A stretch of 33,448 nucleotides of DNA from positions 1 to 33,448 of IMG/VR virus record IMGVR_UViG_3300049255_000538. One strand, written 5' to 3'. The translations under genes and the position numbers were made by a program. Below are positions 23,228 to 33,304 of the stretch, in pieces; within the stretch, counting starts at the first letter, position 1; each line of letters opens with the position of its first letter. A model generated the notes under the pieces. It saw only the letters and a program-made list of their open reading frames with translations. It made no database searches and was not told where the DNA came from. The stretch is from a virus.

Positions 23228-23413
23228 ATGGCCGTCTCCAATAGCGGTCCGTTCCCGCAGGTCGCCTTCCCGGCGGTCGCCTTCCCGGCGGTCGCCTTCC
23301 CGGGCGCGGGCAAGGGCGCCCCAGCCAATCCGCCCGCGCATACGACCGGCGGCTCGCTCAAGTGGCCGTGCACCCGATCGTTCCGTCCGCGGCCTCGTCC
23401 GCGGCCCCGCTGA
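23228..23413 (+). CDS. Small low-complexity protein with VAFPA repeats
   Basis: This encodes 61 residues from an ATG nine bases after the preceding stop. Three tandem 15-base copies of GTCGCCTTCCCGGCG type (23259-23303) code VAFPAVAFPAVAFPG. The end is RPRPRPRPR, coded by tandem repeats too. The product is probably unfolded and basic. The function is unknown; it may simply be a linker or an unstable repeat region that stays open in this frame. Confidence 0.45.
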   Translation: MAVSNSGPFPQVAFPAVAFPAVAFPGAGKGAPANPPAHTTGGSLKWPCTRSFRPRPRPRPR

Positions 23414-23423
23414 AGAGGTCGCG

Positions 23424-23591
23424 TTGCCCTCCACATCGCTGCTCCGCGGCACGAAGTCGTATCTCGTCACCGTCTCCGGGGCCACCGCGCGGGACGGCAC
23501 CCCGATGACCGCACCGATCACCTTCAGCTTCACGCCCTCAGGCGGCAGCAACATCGGATATACCTCGATCGGCGCCCGCCGCGTCGCCTGA
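23424..23591 (+). CDS. 55-residue half Ig-like domain
   Basis: AGAGG (23414-23418) lies five bases before a TTG start at 23424. The product, starting LPSTSLLRGTKSYLVTVSGA, then ARDGTPMTAPITFSFTPSGG, looks like the C-terminal half of the bacterial Ig-like domain that ends 'Y-x-V-T-V-x-G ... P-x-T-F-S-F-T'. A complete domain would need about 45 further residues upstream. It may be a remnant of a larger fibre or a self-standing strand donor. It is followed by A copy 2. Confidence 0.45.
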   Translation: MPSTSLLRGTKSYLVTVSGATARDGTPMTAPITFSFTPSGGSNIGYTSIGARRVA

Positions 23592-23621
23592 AATCCACAT
23601 CTTCGCGAGGATACCGTTCCT

Positions 23622-24218
23622 ATGCCTTCGCCCGTCTATTTCGCCGGCACGCCCGGCAACCTAATCAACGGCCTCACCGTTGCCCACGGGACGACCGTCG
23701 CCGCGTTCCTCGACCTCTCGACGTCGATCGAGGGTCAGGTCTCGTGCGAGATGACCACCGGCGGCAGTGCTCTGTCGGGCGGGACGACCTTTAGCGCTTA
23801 CAAGGTCTACGGCAACGCGACTCCGATCACGCTGTCTTCGGCCGCGTCGTCGGGCGCCACGTCGCTTTCTGTCTCGTCCGCGACCGGCATCCACGTCGGC
23901 CAGAAAGTCTTGCTCCAACAGTCCAGCGGCGGGAAGCTCGGCGAGATTGCGACGGTCTCTGCGGTCAATAGCACGACCCTGACCGTCTCCGCAACGGCCA
24001 ACGGCTACTCTGTCGGCGACGGCGTGTACCTGATCGAGCAGACCGCGACCTATTCCACGGTGCCCAGTAGTTCGTCCGGGTCATGGTTGCCCAGCACCGA
24101 TTATTCGCTCCCGCTGTTTCTCGGGACCGGCCAGTGGTGCATCACGGCCGGCAACGGCGACACCACCAACTCCGTCACTGTCACCGTCAGCGTGGACAAG
24201 ATCACCGCCTACCAGTGA
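23622..24218 (+). CDS. Fibre adaptor family protein A, copy 2
   Basis: This 198-residue paralogue of the 15949 protein shares the N-terminal segment ([19 protein letters not shown], then [16 protein letters not shown]), a central beta domain ([19 protein letters not shown] through [12 protein letters not shown]) and the end [12 protein letters not shown]. It is even closer to the dead copy at 18926 ([24 protein letters not shown]). It stands 58 bases before the giant LamG protein. The pairing with a LamG gene at both loci suggests a partner role. No known family was recognised. Confidence 0.68.
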   Translation: MPSPVYFAGTPGNLINGLTVAHGTTVAAFLDLSTSIEGQVSCEMTTGGSALSGGTTFSAYKVYGNATPITLSSAASSGATSLSVSSATGIHVGQKVLLQQSSGGKLGEIATVSAVNSTTLTVSATANGYSVGDGVYLIEQTATYSTVPSSSSGSWLPSTDYSLPLFLGTGQWCITAGNGDTTNSVTVTVSVDKITAYQ

Positions 24219-24276
24219 TCCGCCGCTCGGCCCGCCGCGTTATCCGCTTGCTTCGCCGATCGCCCGGAGCCTCCTC

Positions 24277-27200
24277 ATGTTCGATCGCCACTGGCACCAG
24301 AAGCCGCCCAGGGGTACGCAGCTCAACTTAGAGCATCCGCTGACGCGTGGCCTGGCGTCTTTCTTCCCGCTCTGGGAAGGCGAAGGCCCACCGGCTGACG
24401 TCGTCAGCGGCCGCGCGGCGAGCAGCAATACTGTGCCATGGGGCGGCTCATCCAAGGGCTGGGCGCTGTTCGGTGCCGGCGGCGACACCTGCATCGTCGC
24501 CAACGGCAGCTCGCCGCTAAACATCACCGGGCCGATCACAATTGCGGCCCTGGCGCGGCCGCAGACCGGATTCAACGGCCAGACGCTTTACAGCACCGGC
24601 TACAACGCCAGCATGTTCTCGGTGGACACCTACAGCGGCGTCCTCGCGATCAATTACGGCAACTCCGCCAGCAGCGGTCGGTCCAACTTCCTGACCCCCG
24701 ACGGCAACTGGCACACCTTCGCCATTTCCCAGGGGTCCGCCACCGGGGCCGTCTTCTACTTCGACGGCTACTCGGTGGGCACGGCGTCTTACTCGGGTTA
24801 CGCGCCGAGCTACACCGGCAACCGCTCGATCCTGGCCAACGACGACGGCTCGTATCCATTCTACGGGCCGATCGCGTGGATCGGCTTCTGGAACCGGGCG
24901 CTTTCCGGCCCGGAACACATCCTCCTGGCCACCGACCCCTGGCAGATCTTCGGTACCCGGAACACGGTCGCGGCGATCCCGCAGATCATCGTCCCGGGCT
25001 TCTCCGTCTCGGCCCCGGCCGTGCTCTATGCGGGCAATCCATCCACCACGCTCAGCCTGCTCGGATTCGACACGAACTGGAGCGGCGGCACGACCTTCAC
25101 CGTCTCCGGCGTCGCCGGGACCAGCAAGTCCTCGCAGGCGGTCATCGACATCAACCATGCGACGGTCGCCGTATCGACCGGCGCGGCCGCCGGGACGCTG
25201 ACGATCTCGGACGGCACCGAGTCGGCCACCTTCCCCGTTACGCCGCAGTCGATCGCGGCCGTGCCCTACACCGTCCCCGCGCATCACACCGGCCACATCG
25301 CCATCACGCTGACGGGCAGCGGCACGCGCTGGACCACGGGAACTACGACATTCAGCGTCTCGGGCGTCTCGGGCGTCTCGATCGTCGGTCAGTCGATCGC
25401 CTCGATGACTTTGGCCACCCTGACGATCGCGACGGGCTCCGGCACGGGCACCCTAGCGATCACCGACGGGACCAGCACGGTGCCGGTCACCGTCGCGACC
25501 GCCGGCCTGGCGGCCTCGCCGAACCCTGTCGCAGCCACCGGGCTGATCACCCTCACCGGCACGTCCACCGTCTGGACGCAGGAGACGGCCGCGAGCCTCT
25601 TCACGGCATCGGGCGTCTCGGGCGCCGGCCTGTCGGGCATCACGGTGCAGTCCGACACCCAGGCGACCGCGCTCCTGGCCGCATCGACCGCCACCGGCAC
25701 GATCACGATCATCGACAACAGCGCCGGCGCGACCGCGACCGCGACGGCCGACGCGCTCCCGGCGGGCTCGCTCCACCTGGGCACCCCGCTCCTGGTCGGC
25801 CCGTCGTCCTCCAGCACGCTGTTCGGCAACCGGGCCGCCGCCACGCTCGCGTTCCGGTTCAAGGTGAACAGCAATGCCGGCCTCAACTCGACCGGCGGCA
25901 CGCAGGTCGTCGCCTGGGGGACCAATGCGAACGGCGGCCAGCCGCTCGCCGTCTATTACCCCGCCAGCGGCCAGCTCACGATCACCGCCTATGGCGGCAA
26001 TAATAGCGGCTACTACGTCGACGCCTTCACAACCAGCATCCCGATCCAGCGCGGCGTCGGCTATCATATCCTGATATCCTGGGGCGCCACGCCGCAACTC
26101 TACGTCAACGGCCTCCTCTACGCCACCGCGGGGTTCTCGAACGTCGCGACCTTCCCCTACCAGCAGGTAAGGGTCGGCGGCAACGCCGGAGTGGGGATCG
26201 CCACCGATCACGCCGTCTCCGACATTTGCATCTGGAACGCCTACGCGGCGACGTCCTCCGACGCGCTCGGCCTTGCAACCGCGGCCTCGAGCCCGCTCCA
26301 GGTCGGCGGCACGCAGCCCGGCACGTCGTGCTCGGCCTGGTGGCCGCTGGGCGGCGGGACCGTCGGGAGTACTCCCTCGCTCTCCGACCAGTGGTTCGGC
26401 GATTACTCGGCCAATGGCAACACCCTGTCGGTCGTCGCGGGCACGCTCCCGGGCGGGACCTATGCGGCCGGGATCGGCCTGGGCTCGCCGTCCCTGGTCT
26501 CCGGCTGGGTACCGAAGTGCGGCAAACTGGCGATCTTCGGCGCCACGTCCTCGGTAGCCGCCGGCAACGGCGGCTATCCGGTCGCCCCGATCACGGCGGT
26601 CGGCGGCACGCCCGCGATCTCGCGCAACGGGACTCCAGTCTCGATCGGGCCGGCGACGTGGTTCTCGACCGACCAGGACACGCCGTTCGTGGCCTACCTG
26701 CTCCAGTGCGGGTCGGTGCAGGCGATCTCCAACGTGCTGCCCGGGTCGAATTACACGAACCCTACCGTCACCGCCTCGGGCGGCGGCGGCTCCGGCGCGA
26801 CGTTCGGGACGCCCGTGCTCAAGACGGGGGTGACCGGCTACACCATCCTCAACGGCGGCAGCTTCTCCGGCACCCCGGCCGTCTCGGTTGCCCCGCCGTC
26901 CAACGACTCGGGGCCACAGGGCGGGACCGCGGCCACGGCCCGAGCGACCGTCTCGGGTGGTACCCTCGCGACCGTCGTGCCGGCGTGCGGCGGCATCCTG
27001 GGCTGCGGGCAGGGATACTCCGCCGGCTCGCTGCCCACCGTAACGATCGGCCCGGGTAGCGGCGCGCAGCTCACCCCGGTCGTCTCCGGCGGCAAGATCA
27101 CCGCGATCAACGTGCCGTATGGCTACAGCGGCTCGGGATACCCTTCGGCGGTCCAGATCAATATCTGGGACTCGACCGGTACCGGCGCGACGGCCACCGC

Positions 27201-30200
27201 GACCATGACCGGGACGGGCGGACCCGGTCCGAATAACTATGGGATCCTGTCGGTCGCCGTCGGAGGCTCGGGCGGCTCGGGCTACACCAACCCAATCATC
27301 ACCGTCGCGCCGACGGGCAAGACAGCCTGCGTCCAGCCGATCCTCTCCACCTACATCGCGTCGGTCCCGGTCGCGAACGGCGGGTCGGGCTACACCTCGC
27401 TGCCCACGATTGCGGTGTCGGATCCCACCGGGACTGGGGCGACCTTCGTCCCGATCATGTCGGGCGTCTCCCCCGGCGACGCCATGACCTACGGCGCGCC
27501 GGCCGCCTGGATCACGCCCTCGATCGGCGGCCAGCAACTGGGCGGCCTCCAGGCGGTCTCAGGCGCGCACATGGACAACTGGACCGGGCAGCGCGAAGGG
27601 GCCAGCGGCGGCTTCGCGGCGTTCGCGCAGACCCCGACCATGCTGGCGGGCGTCAACGTGGGCGAGCAGCCGACGAATTACGCGCTGCTCCCCTTCACGG
27701 CCAAGAACCGGCTGCACCAGGGCGGCGGCTGGGGTGCGTCCGGCGGCGGCTCCCTGTCCAGCGCGAACGGCATCCCCGTCTCCTGGACCTCGCCCGCGAC
27801 CACGATCATCCAGGACTCGCTGTACGGCCCGAGCGGGCCGAATTACGTCGACAACTCGGGATGGCCCGATCAGGCCGGCCAGTGGACCGTCGAATACGAC
27901 GACTCGCAGGCCAACACGCCCGCGGCGAGCGCGTTCTGGCTCTATTGCCAGTCGCAGCTCGGCTACTCCTACATGACCGTCACGCCGGTCAACCTGTCCG
28001 GCCCCCATACCGGGAGAACGACAGGCGCGGTCAACACCGGGACCGTCTCGTACACCTACGGCGGCGGCCTCACGGGGATCACGCCCGGCGGTCTCGGCTC
28101 GGGCTACTCCGGCGCGACTGTCGTCATCTCCGGCGGCGGCGGCTCCGGCGCGATCGCGACTGCGATGGTCGCCGGGGGCGTCATCGAGTCCTTCCACATC
28201 GTCTGCCCCGGCACCGGATACAGCAGCGCCCCGACGGTCACGGTCTACGGGACGACGCTGTCCGGCACGACCATCACGGCCGTCATCGACATCGCCTACA
28301 GCGGCGCCAATCCGCCCATCTGGACATTGAACATCGTGGCCGCGGTGGCGGCGCCGGCCAATAACACCGGCGGCAACGACGGCAAGGCTTACTGGACGAT
28401 CGGCAATCCCTGGATCGTCGCGCCGAACGCGGCGACTGGGCTGGCCGTCGCCTCGATCGACCGGACCAAGGCGCTGGCGACCGACGACAATGCGATCCAG
28501 GCGCTCACGACCCCCAGCGGCAAGGTCCCGGGCGTGCTGCGGTTCATGGACGTGACGCAGGGGTACGGCGGGATCTCGAATTTCGTCTACGGCGCCGACC
28601 TGATGAACCCGAACCAGCCGGGCTGGCAGGGTCAGACGACCCTCAGCCCGACCTTCCAGTTCGTCCGCTACTGGAACACCAATCCGAGCAGCACCACGTA
28701 CACCTGGTCGAGCACGAAGGTCTACGGGCCGCAGGCGTATTTCGTCGAGACCGATGCCCCCTTCGCGATCACCGGCACGACGACCTCGGGATCGACCTCG
28801 GTGACCGGCATCGCGACCGGCTTAATGGTCGGCTCGGCGATCTCCGGCCCCGGGATCCCCTCGGGCACGATCATCGTGGGCCTGCGCTCCTCCGGCGCGA
28901 CCGCGATCCTCTCGCAGGCGGCGACCGCATCGGGGGCGGGGGTCACGCTGACGGTGACCAATCCCGGATATATCCCGCTTCCCCCCGGCGACAACGGATA
29001 TTTCGCGAACAACAACTATGGATCTCAGAGCTGGGCGGTGTGGGAGCTGCGATCGACGACGCCGCACGGGCTCTCCACCGGCCAGGTCGTCACCCTGAAC
29101 AGCAACAACAACGTCCTGCCGCTGACCAACCTCGGCAACTGGAATCCCAACGGCGGCACGACGTCTCCGATCTGGGTGACCGGGCCGTACACGATCGCTA
29201 CCACCGGTTACGTCGGCGGCAGCGCCCCGGCCTCCTCCCGAGCGCAGACCGTCAACTCCACGACCGAGATCAATTACTCGGGCGGCCAGGGCGGCGGCTG
29301 GTCGTCGGCGATGGTGTTGCCTTACAGCAACCATTGCGTGCCCTACGAATACTCGGCGGCGATGGCGGCGCAGCTCCCCGGCAGCGGCCTCTGGGTGAAC
29401 ATCCCGCACCCGGCATCCGACAACCTGATCGCGGCCATCGCGCAGAAGATCGCGGCCAACATCGGCCCGAGCAACATCATTTACGTCGAGCACGGCAACG
29501 AGAACTGGAACGGGGCGTTTCCCTACTATCTCTGGTACTGGAACCTGTCCACCCTGCTGGGCTACATCCCGCAGGGGAGGACGGCGATCAATTACTACAC
29601 CAGCACCGGCGGCGCCCTCCCCTACGACGCCTACGGCCCGGCGACGCTGCTCTCGGCGCACAGCCACGACGCCTTCATCGCGGCGTGGACCGCGGCGGGC
29701 CAGGACCCGTCGCGTGTCCGCCGGGTCATGGGCTCCTGGTGGAACGGCCCCTTCCGGACCCAGGACGTCGTGGCGGCCGCCGGGCAGTGGGGCTTCCAAT
29801 TCGAGCACATCGCGATCGCCCCATATTACACGCTGCCCAACGACAGCCCGGTCGTAGTCGCCCATACTCCGGCCGGGACGTCATACGCGAATGCCGGCAA
29901 CTGGCCCGTGGACGCGCTCAACGACCTGAACCGCCACTGGATCACCTACAACAGCACCAATCAATCCTACTGGAGCCAGCATGCTCAGTATACCCAGGCA
30001 TACGGCCAGCCGGTAGCCTCGGTCAACTTTACCGATTCCAACGCGATCGCCAATGCCTTCCTATCGCCGACCTCCATCGCCTCGGTCTCGATCGTCAGCG
30101 GCGGCTCGGGATATACCGGCCCGAGTGTGACGTTCAACGGCGGCGGGGGGACCGGGGCCACCGGCACCGCCGCGGTATCGGGCGGCGTCATCATCGGGAT

Positions 30201-31380
30201 CACCATCACGAATGGCGGATCGGGCTACACATCCGGTCCCGTGGTCAGTCTTTCCGATCCCAACGGTTCGGGATTCGCGGCGGGCGTGCTCCTGACCCCC
30301 ACCTCGGTGGCCTCGCTGTCCATCACGAGCCAGGGCGTCGGCTACCGGTCCGCACCTCAAGCGGTGATCACGAACCAGGACGGCCGAGGCTCTGGCGCCT
30401 CCGCCACCGCGACGATCAACGGCAGCGGGCAGGTCACGGGGTTCACGAATCTGGTGGGCGGCTCCGGCTACACCACCACGCCCAAGGTCACCATAACGGG
30501 CGGCGGCGGCGGCCTGGCCGCCGGCCAATACTACGCTTGCTTTACCTACGTGGATTATCAGGGGAATGAGACGACGATCGGCCTGAGCCGGGTCGGTTGG
30601 ATTGCGATAGGACCCGGCGACATCCCGACTTTCTCGATGCCTACCTGGCCCTCCTGGGCGGCCTCGATGAACATTTATTTGTCACCGCCCTACGGCGTGC
30701 CGGGGACAGAAGTCTTCTACATGAATGTCCCGCGGTCGGCGTACGGGACCACCTACCCGGTCGGTGCCCCTATCCCACTCAACGCTGCGATCCCGTCGCC
30801 CGGGACGCGGAAGCCCCCAGCTACCAACCAGGCGGCCGCCAATATCTCGAATCCGCCGAGCCTGATCACATACGAGGGTGGCGTCCAGACCGGCGTGCCA
30901 TTCGGCGTACCCTATTCGGACCAGCTCTTCCATGACACGTTCGCCCACCCGTCGCAGCGGGACCTGATCTGGGGATGGTACGCTTCGTGCCAGCTCGGTA
31001 ATCAGTCGCAGGCCGGCAGCGGCGCCGTCCTGGCAACGTATTATCAGCTCTACAACGGCCCGAATTACCCGTATACCTGGCAACTCGCATACGGGTGCGG
31101 CCAGCCGCCCGGCGATGGGACGTCGAACGCCTACCTCGGGTCGAGCGCCTACACGGTGCCCGCCAACCGGTTCGCGACCACACAGGGCGGCCTCCCGGCC
31201 GACAACCACGACCACAACGGAGGCCCGACGCCCAACACGTCTCCCGCCCTCCAGGGATTCCGCGATTGGTTCGAGGCGTCCTCACCGCTGCCCGTCCAGC
31301 CCACGCCGACGGGACGCGGTGGCCGTAACCGCCGCTGGTTCGCCGGATTGGCGCAGAATGCCATGCGGCTGGGGAGATGA
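24277..31380 (+). CDS. Giant multidomain fibre (2367 aa) with LamG, Ig-like, GSGYT repeats and glycosidase-like domain
   Basis: Domains in order: LamG-like 1-235, paralogous to the 16598 protein; three Ig-like repeats about 240-492; a second concanavalin-like domain about 498-670; GSGYT-type beta repeats about 808-1067; then a large region (about 1068-2310) resembling a TIM-barrel glycosidase. That region has NEN at 1741-1743 in [13 protein letters not shown] (Glu 1742 as likely acid/base) and YEGG at 2199-2202 (Glu 2200 as likely nucleophile). GSGYT repeat blocks are inserted inside it (about 1255-1345 and 1932-2082). The end is Arg-rich ([17 protein letters not shown]). It probably binds and cuts surface glycans as a fibre. 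The start follows a GGAG-type site. The enzyme family is uncertain. Confidence 0.78.
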   Translation: MFDRHWHQKPPRGTQLNLEHPLTRGLASFFPLWEGEGPPADVVSGRAASSNTVPWGGSSKGWALFGAGGDTCIVANGSSPLNITGPITIAALARPQTGFNGQTLYSTGYNASMFSVDTYSGVLAINYGNSASSGRSNFLTPDGNWHTFAISQGSATGAVFYFDGYSVGTASYSGYAPSYTGNRSILANDDGSYPFYGPIAWIGFWNRALSGPEHILLATDPWQIFGTRNTVAAIPQIIVPGFSVSAPAVLYAGNPSTTLSLLGFDTNWSGGTTFTVSGVAGTSKSSQAVIDINHATVAVSTGAAAGTLTISDGTESATFPVTPQSIAAVPYTVPAHHTGHIAITLTGSGTRWTTGTTTFSVSGVSGVSIVGQSIASMTLATLTIATGSGTGTLAITDGTSTVPVTVATAGLAASPNPVAATGLITLTGTSTVWTQETAASLFTASGVSGAGLSGITVQSDTQATALLAASTATGTITIIDNSAGATATATADALPAGSLHLGTPLLVGPSSSSTLFGNRAAATLAFRFKVNSNAGLNSTGGTQVVAWGTNANGGQPLAVYYPASGQLTITAYGGNNSGYYVDAFTTSIPIQRGVGYHILISWGATPQLYVNGLLYATAGFSNVATFPYQQVRVGGNAGVGIATDHAVSDICIWNAYAATSSDALGLATAASSPLQVGGTQPGTSCSAWWPLGGGTVGSTPSLSDQWFGDYSANGNTLSVVAGTLPGGTYAAGIGLGSPSLVSGWVPKCGKLAIFGATSSVAAGNGGYPVAPITAVGGTPAISRNGTPVSIGPATWFSTDQDTPFVAYLLQCGSVQAISNVLPGSNYTNPTVTASGGGGSGATFGTPVLKTGVTGYTILNGGSFSGTPAVSVAPPSNDSGPQGGTAATARATVSGGTLATVVPACGGILGCGQGYSAGSLPTVTIGPGSGAQLTPVVSGGKITAINVPYGYSGSGYPSAVQINIWDSTGTGATATATMTGTGGPGPNNYGILSVAVGGSGGSGYTNPIITVAPTGKTACVQPILSTYIASVPVANGGSGYTSLPTIAVSDPTGTGATFVPIMSGVSPGDAMTYGAPAAWITPSIGGQQLGGLQAVSGAHMDNWTGQREGASGGFAAFAQTPTMLAGVNVGEQPTNYALLPFTAKNRLHQGGGWGASGGGSLSSANGIPVSWTSPATTIIQDSLYGPSGPNYVDNSGWPDQAGQWTVEYDDSQANTPAASAFWLYCQSQLGYSYMTVTPVNLSGPHTGRTTGAVNTGTVSYTYGGGLTGITPGGLGSGYSGATVVISGGGGSGAIATAMVAGGVIESFHIVCPGTGYSSAPTVTVYGTTLSGTTITAVIDIAYSGANPPIWTLNIVAAVAAPANNTGGNDGKAYWTIGNPWIVAPNAATGLAVASIDRTKALATDDNAIQALTTPSGKVPGVLRFMDVTQGYGGISNFVYGADLMNPNQPGWQGQTTLSPTFQFVRYWNTNPSSTTYTWSSTKVYGPQAYFVETDAPFAITGTTTSGSTSVTGIATGLMVGSAISGPGIPSGTIIVGLRSSGATAILSQAATASGAGVTLTVTNPGYIPLPPGDNGYFANNNYGSQSWAVWELRSTTPHGLSTGQVVTLNSNNNVLPLTNLGNWNPNGGTTSPIWVTGPYTIATTGYVGGSAPASSRAQTVNSTTEINYSGGQGGGWSSAMVLPYSNHCVPYEYSAAMAAQLPGSGLWVNIPHPASDNLIAAIAQKIAANIGPSNIIYVEHGNENWNGAFPYYLWYWNLSTLLGYIPQGRTAINYYTSTGGALPYDAYGPATLLSAHSHDAFIAAWTAAGQDPSRVRRVMGSWWNGPFRTQDVVAAAGQWGFQFEHIAIAPYYTLPNDSPVVVAHTPAGTSYANAGNWPVDALNDLNRHWITYNSTNQSYWSQHAQYTQAYGQPVASVNFTDSNAIANAFLSPTSIASVSIVSGGSGYTGPSVTFNGGGGTGATGTAAVSGGVIIGITITNGGSGYTSGPVVSLSDPNGSGFAAGVLLTPTSVASLSITSQGVGYRSAPQAVITNQDGRGSGASATATINGSGQVTGFTNLVGGSGYTTTPKVTITGGGGGLAAGQYYACFTYVDYQGNETTIGLSRVGWIAIGPGDIPTFSMPTWPSWAASMNIYLSPPYGVPGTEVFYMNVPRSAYGTTYPVGAPIPLNAAIPSPGTRKPPATNQAAANISNPPSLITYEGGVQTGVPFGVPYSDQLFHDTFAHPSQRDLIWGWYASCQLGNQSQAGSGAVLATYYQLYNGPNYPYTWQLAYGCGQPPGDGTSNAYLGSSAYTVPANRFATTQGGLPADNHDHNGGPTPNTSPALQGFRDWFEASSPLPVQPTPTGRGGRNRRWFAGLAQNAMRLGR

Positions 31381-31462
31381 GGTGATCACCGAGGCCCGAT
31401 CTGGGATTTCGGATTCGCCAGCCCCTTATCTTTGATCAAGAGTCCTCGCTCCAGAGTCCCAT

Positions 31463-31918
31463 ATGTCACGAGAACGCGACGTCCGCAACGCCCTGAGAGA
31501 CGCCTTGATACAGACCGGGGCGTTCTCACTCGTCCAGCTCACCGGCCTCCCGGAGGATTACGGGGAAGGGGCTAGCGACTTGACGGCAGCGGCGATCCAG
31601 CCGGGCTCGACGCGGCTACTCACCGGCTGGGACGCGGCCCCCGCAGGGGGCCGGACCTTCCTGTGCCAGCTCCTGGTGACGGTCCTGGCTCGGCATGCCG
31701 ATGCCGAGCTCTGCGACGAGCTGGCCGAGCAGCTCGTTGAATTCCTCCGCAACGTCGTTGACGGCCGGCCGCTCGTGCCCGGCTTCAACGAGCCTGAAGA
31801 GACCATGGTCACCGGCTGGCAATGGCTCCCCAGGACGGCTCCGGAGCGACGGATCGCCGTTACCGTGACTTATGACTATCTCCAAGACGGCTGGAACGAC
31901 GCCGACACATCTCAGTAA
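31463..31918 (+). CDS. Tail terminator candidate
   Basis: This encodes 151 residues, MSRERDVRNALRDALIQTGAF and onward. Small alpha/beta form: an N-terminal helix, a strand FLCQLLVTVLARHADAEL, a helix CDELAEQLVEFLRNVVDG, then a final strand pair ending RRIAVTVTYDYLQDGW. This matches the shape of siphovirus tail-terminator or tail-completion proteins, which sit just before the tail tube gene as here. The upstream spacer (31381-31462) has two weak 7-base repeats (TGGGATT, TCGGATT) and no other feature. The role is supported mainly by shape and order. Confidence 0.58.
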   Translation: MSRERDVRNALRDALIQTGAFSLVQLTGLPEDYGEGASDLTAAAIQPGSTRLLTGWDAAPAGGRTFLCQLLVTVLARHADAELCDELAEQLVEFLRNVVDGRPLVPGFNEPEETMVTGWQWLPRTAPERRIAVTVTYDYLQDGWNDADTSQ

Positions 31919-31929
31919 GGAGCTGTCCC

Positions 31930-32346
31930 ATGTCCGCCACCGCGCTCCAGTTGAACTGGACCAGCGTGCAGTTCGCCTCGACGAGCCTCACCCGGGTTAC
32001 ATCCGTGACCTTCTCGCAGGGTGGTGAGTTGATCGAATTCGCCGGCGACAACAACCGCTATCCGGTCGTGATCGCCAACAATTTTAACCGGCCGCGGTGC
32101 TCGATCACCTCGGCCGACGTCGCGACCTTGATGGGCATCGCTCCCGGCACTTCCGGGACGATCACGGCCACCCAGAACGATGCCCTCGCCGCGCCCGGCG
32201 GTGCCGTCAACTGGACGATGAGCAACGCCGTCCATCAGAACACCGACGATAGCGGCCGGTGGGGACACTTCGCCGCGGCCACGGCGACATTCCGCGCCTA
32301 CGCCGCCGATGGGGCGACGAACCCGCTGAGCTTCACTCGGAGTTGA
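31930..32346 (+). CDS. Tail tube protein candidate
   Basis: AAGGAG at 31917-31922 lies seven bases before the ATG, the strongest site in this part, as expected for an abundant protein. The 138-residue product is beta-rich: VTSVTFSQGGELIEFAGDNN, RPRCSITSADVATLMGIAPG, then SGTITATQND and FRAYAADGATNPLSFTRS. Small beta-sandwich tube proteins of siphoviruses have this size, with this place between tail terminator and chaperone genes. Sequence match to a named family is moderate; a head-tail joining role is the alternative. Confidence 0.62.
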   Translation: MSATALQLNWTSVQFASTSLTRVTSVTFSQGGELIEFAGDNNRYPVVIANNFNRPRCSITSADVATLMGIAPGTSGTITATQNDALAAPGGAVNWTMSNAVHQNTDDSGRWGHFAAATATFRAYAADGATNPLSFTRS

Positions 32347-32425
32347 TCGTCGCTGGCGATGCCGGACGTCTCACCGGCCTGCGACCGGCGATTCGCGACT
32401 GAGACCGCTAGCGGAGCGACCGACC

Positions 32426-32755
32426 ATGATCCCGACCGACCCGGTACCCGATGCCCTGTTCCTCCCCGAGACCATGAAGCGGGGTCGTACGTTGTACGAG
32501 CGGATCGACTCGATCCTGGAGATCGCGGAGCCGCTCCTAGGCGTCGATCGCGGCCGTGGGGATCGTGCCTACGTCCGTCGCCAAGGCGACGGGTGGCTCT
32601 TCGTGACCCGCGACCCGCAGGACACGATCTACTTCCCGCTGACGACCCCGTTCCGCGGCCGACCTCGATATCACTGGCTCGACGGAGCGGACGGCATCCG
32701 GCGGGGGCACCTCGTGCCGGAGGCGATGAATGACCGACGAGATAGCAAAGCGTAA
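32426..32755 (+). CDS. Hypothetical tail-region protein
   Basis: GGAG (32413-32416) stands nine bases before the ATG. The 109-residue product has an N-terminal helix (TMKRGRTLYERIDSILEIAEP) and a beta part (AYVRRQGDGWLFVTRDPQD, then TIYFPLTTPF). No family recognised. It overlaps the next gene by 26 bases, so the two are probably co-translated. Position between tail tube and chaperone genes suggests an assembly or tube accessory role. Confidence 0.55.
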   Translation: MIPTDPVPDALFLPETMKRGRTLYERIDSILEIAEPLLGVDRGRGDRAYVRRQGDGWLFVTRDPQDTIYFPLTTPFRGRPRYHWLDGADGIRRGHLVPEAMNDRRDSKA

Positions 32756-33140
32756 GCCCGATTTCGACGAGCGGAATTCGATCTGGATCACCCTGGCTGA
32801 CGGGACCCGATGGGCTTTCCCCAAGCCATGGCTCGAGGTCCGCGCCTCGTTCCGCGAGGGCCGGGCCGTGTCGGCCTACCCGGTGCTCACCTACGGGCCC
32901 GAGCTGGACGAATTGGTCGATGCCATCGACGAATGCCGCGACAACGCCGCGCTCATCATCGGCGCCGCATCGCTCGGCGCCTTCCTGCTTCGCCGGCACT
33001 ACGACGTCTCGGACGAGGATCTCGACCGGCTGTTCGCGGTCCGGATCAGCGATCCGTCGTCGTGGGATTGGGCGCAGGCCGTCATCGAGGTAGCGACGGG
33101 GTCCGGCGGGTCCCGGTCTTTTCGCGGTGGCAGCGACTGA
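32730..33140 (+). CDS. Tail assembly chaperone candidate (upstream frame)
   Basis: GGAGG (32719-32723) lies six bases before the ATG. The 136-residue protein has ADGTRWAFPKPWLEVRASF, an acidic helical middle (YGPELDELVDAIDECRDN), a hydrophobic patch and a Gly/Ser-rich end. It occupies the gpG-like place directly before the tape-measure gene. The frame one base back (32810-33301) is open across the end of this gene, so a -1 frameshift near TCTTTTCGC (33117-33125) could make a longer protein ending with the residues of the 33146 ORF. Confidence 0.55.
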   Translation: MTDEIAKRKPDFDERNSIWITLADGTRWAFPKPWLEVRASFREGRAVSAYPVLTYGPELDELVDAIDECRDNAALIIGAASLGAFLLRRHYDVSDEDLDRLFAVRISDPSSWDWAQAVIEVATGSGGSRSFRGGSD

Positions 33141-33145
33141 CTCTG

Positions 33146-33301
33146 ATGGCCAACGGTGCGCTGCCGGATCTAATGCTCCTCGAGGATGCCATCGACCTCT
33201 GCGATTTCCTCGAGGCGACCGGGAGGACGATCCCCCGTTCGAAGTGGGCCGTCGAGTCGATCGCGGCCGTCCAGAGAGCGAACCTCGAGGCGATGATCTG
33301 A
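33146..33301 (+). CDS. Small ORF, possible frameshift extension of the chaperone
   Basis: This frame encodes 51 residues, MANGALPDLMLLEDAIDLCD then FLEATGRTIPRSKWAVESIA and so on, with a helical, acidic look. No good ribosome site precedes it (GGTGG at 33126 is about 15 bases away). It lies in the -1 frame relative to the upstream gene and ends three bases before the tape-measure ATG. It may be made only as a frameshift product, or as a separate coupled peptide. Confidence 0.45.
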   Translation: MANGALPDLMLLEDAIDLCDFLEATGRTIPRSKWAVESIAAVQRANLEAMI

Positions 33302-33304
33302 GCC

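Noticed and set aside
29040-30569. Second-frame open stretches on the plus strand inside the giant fibre gene (also 24438-26003)
   Set aside because: Products are rich in His/Arg/Gly and Gln with no domain, while the main frame carries continuous LamG, Ig and glycosidase-like sequence.
15949-31380. Diversity-generating retroelement acting on the fibre genes
   Set aside because: No reverse transcriptase gene, no template/variable repeat pair with A-specific changes was seen in the window. One could still lie outside it.
31378-31392. GAGGTGATCACC right after the giant gene as a ribosome site for a further gene
   Set aside because: No start codon with a sensible frame follows within range; the next gene starts about 75 bases later.
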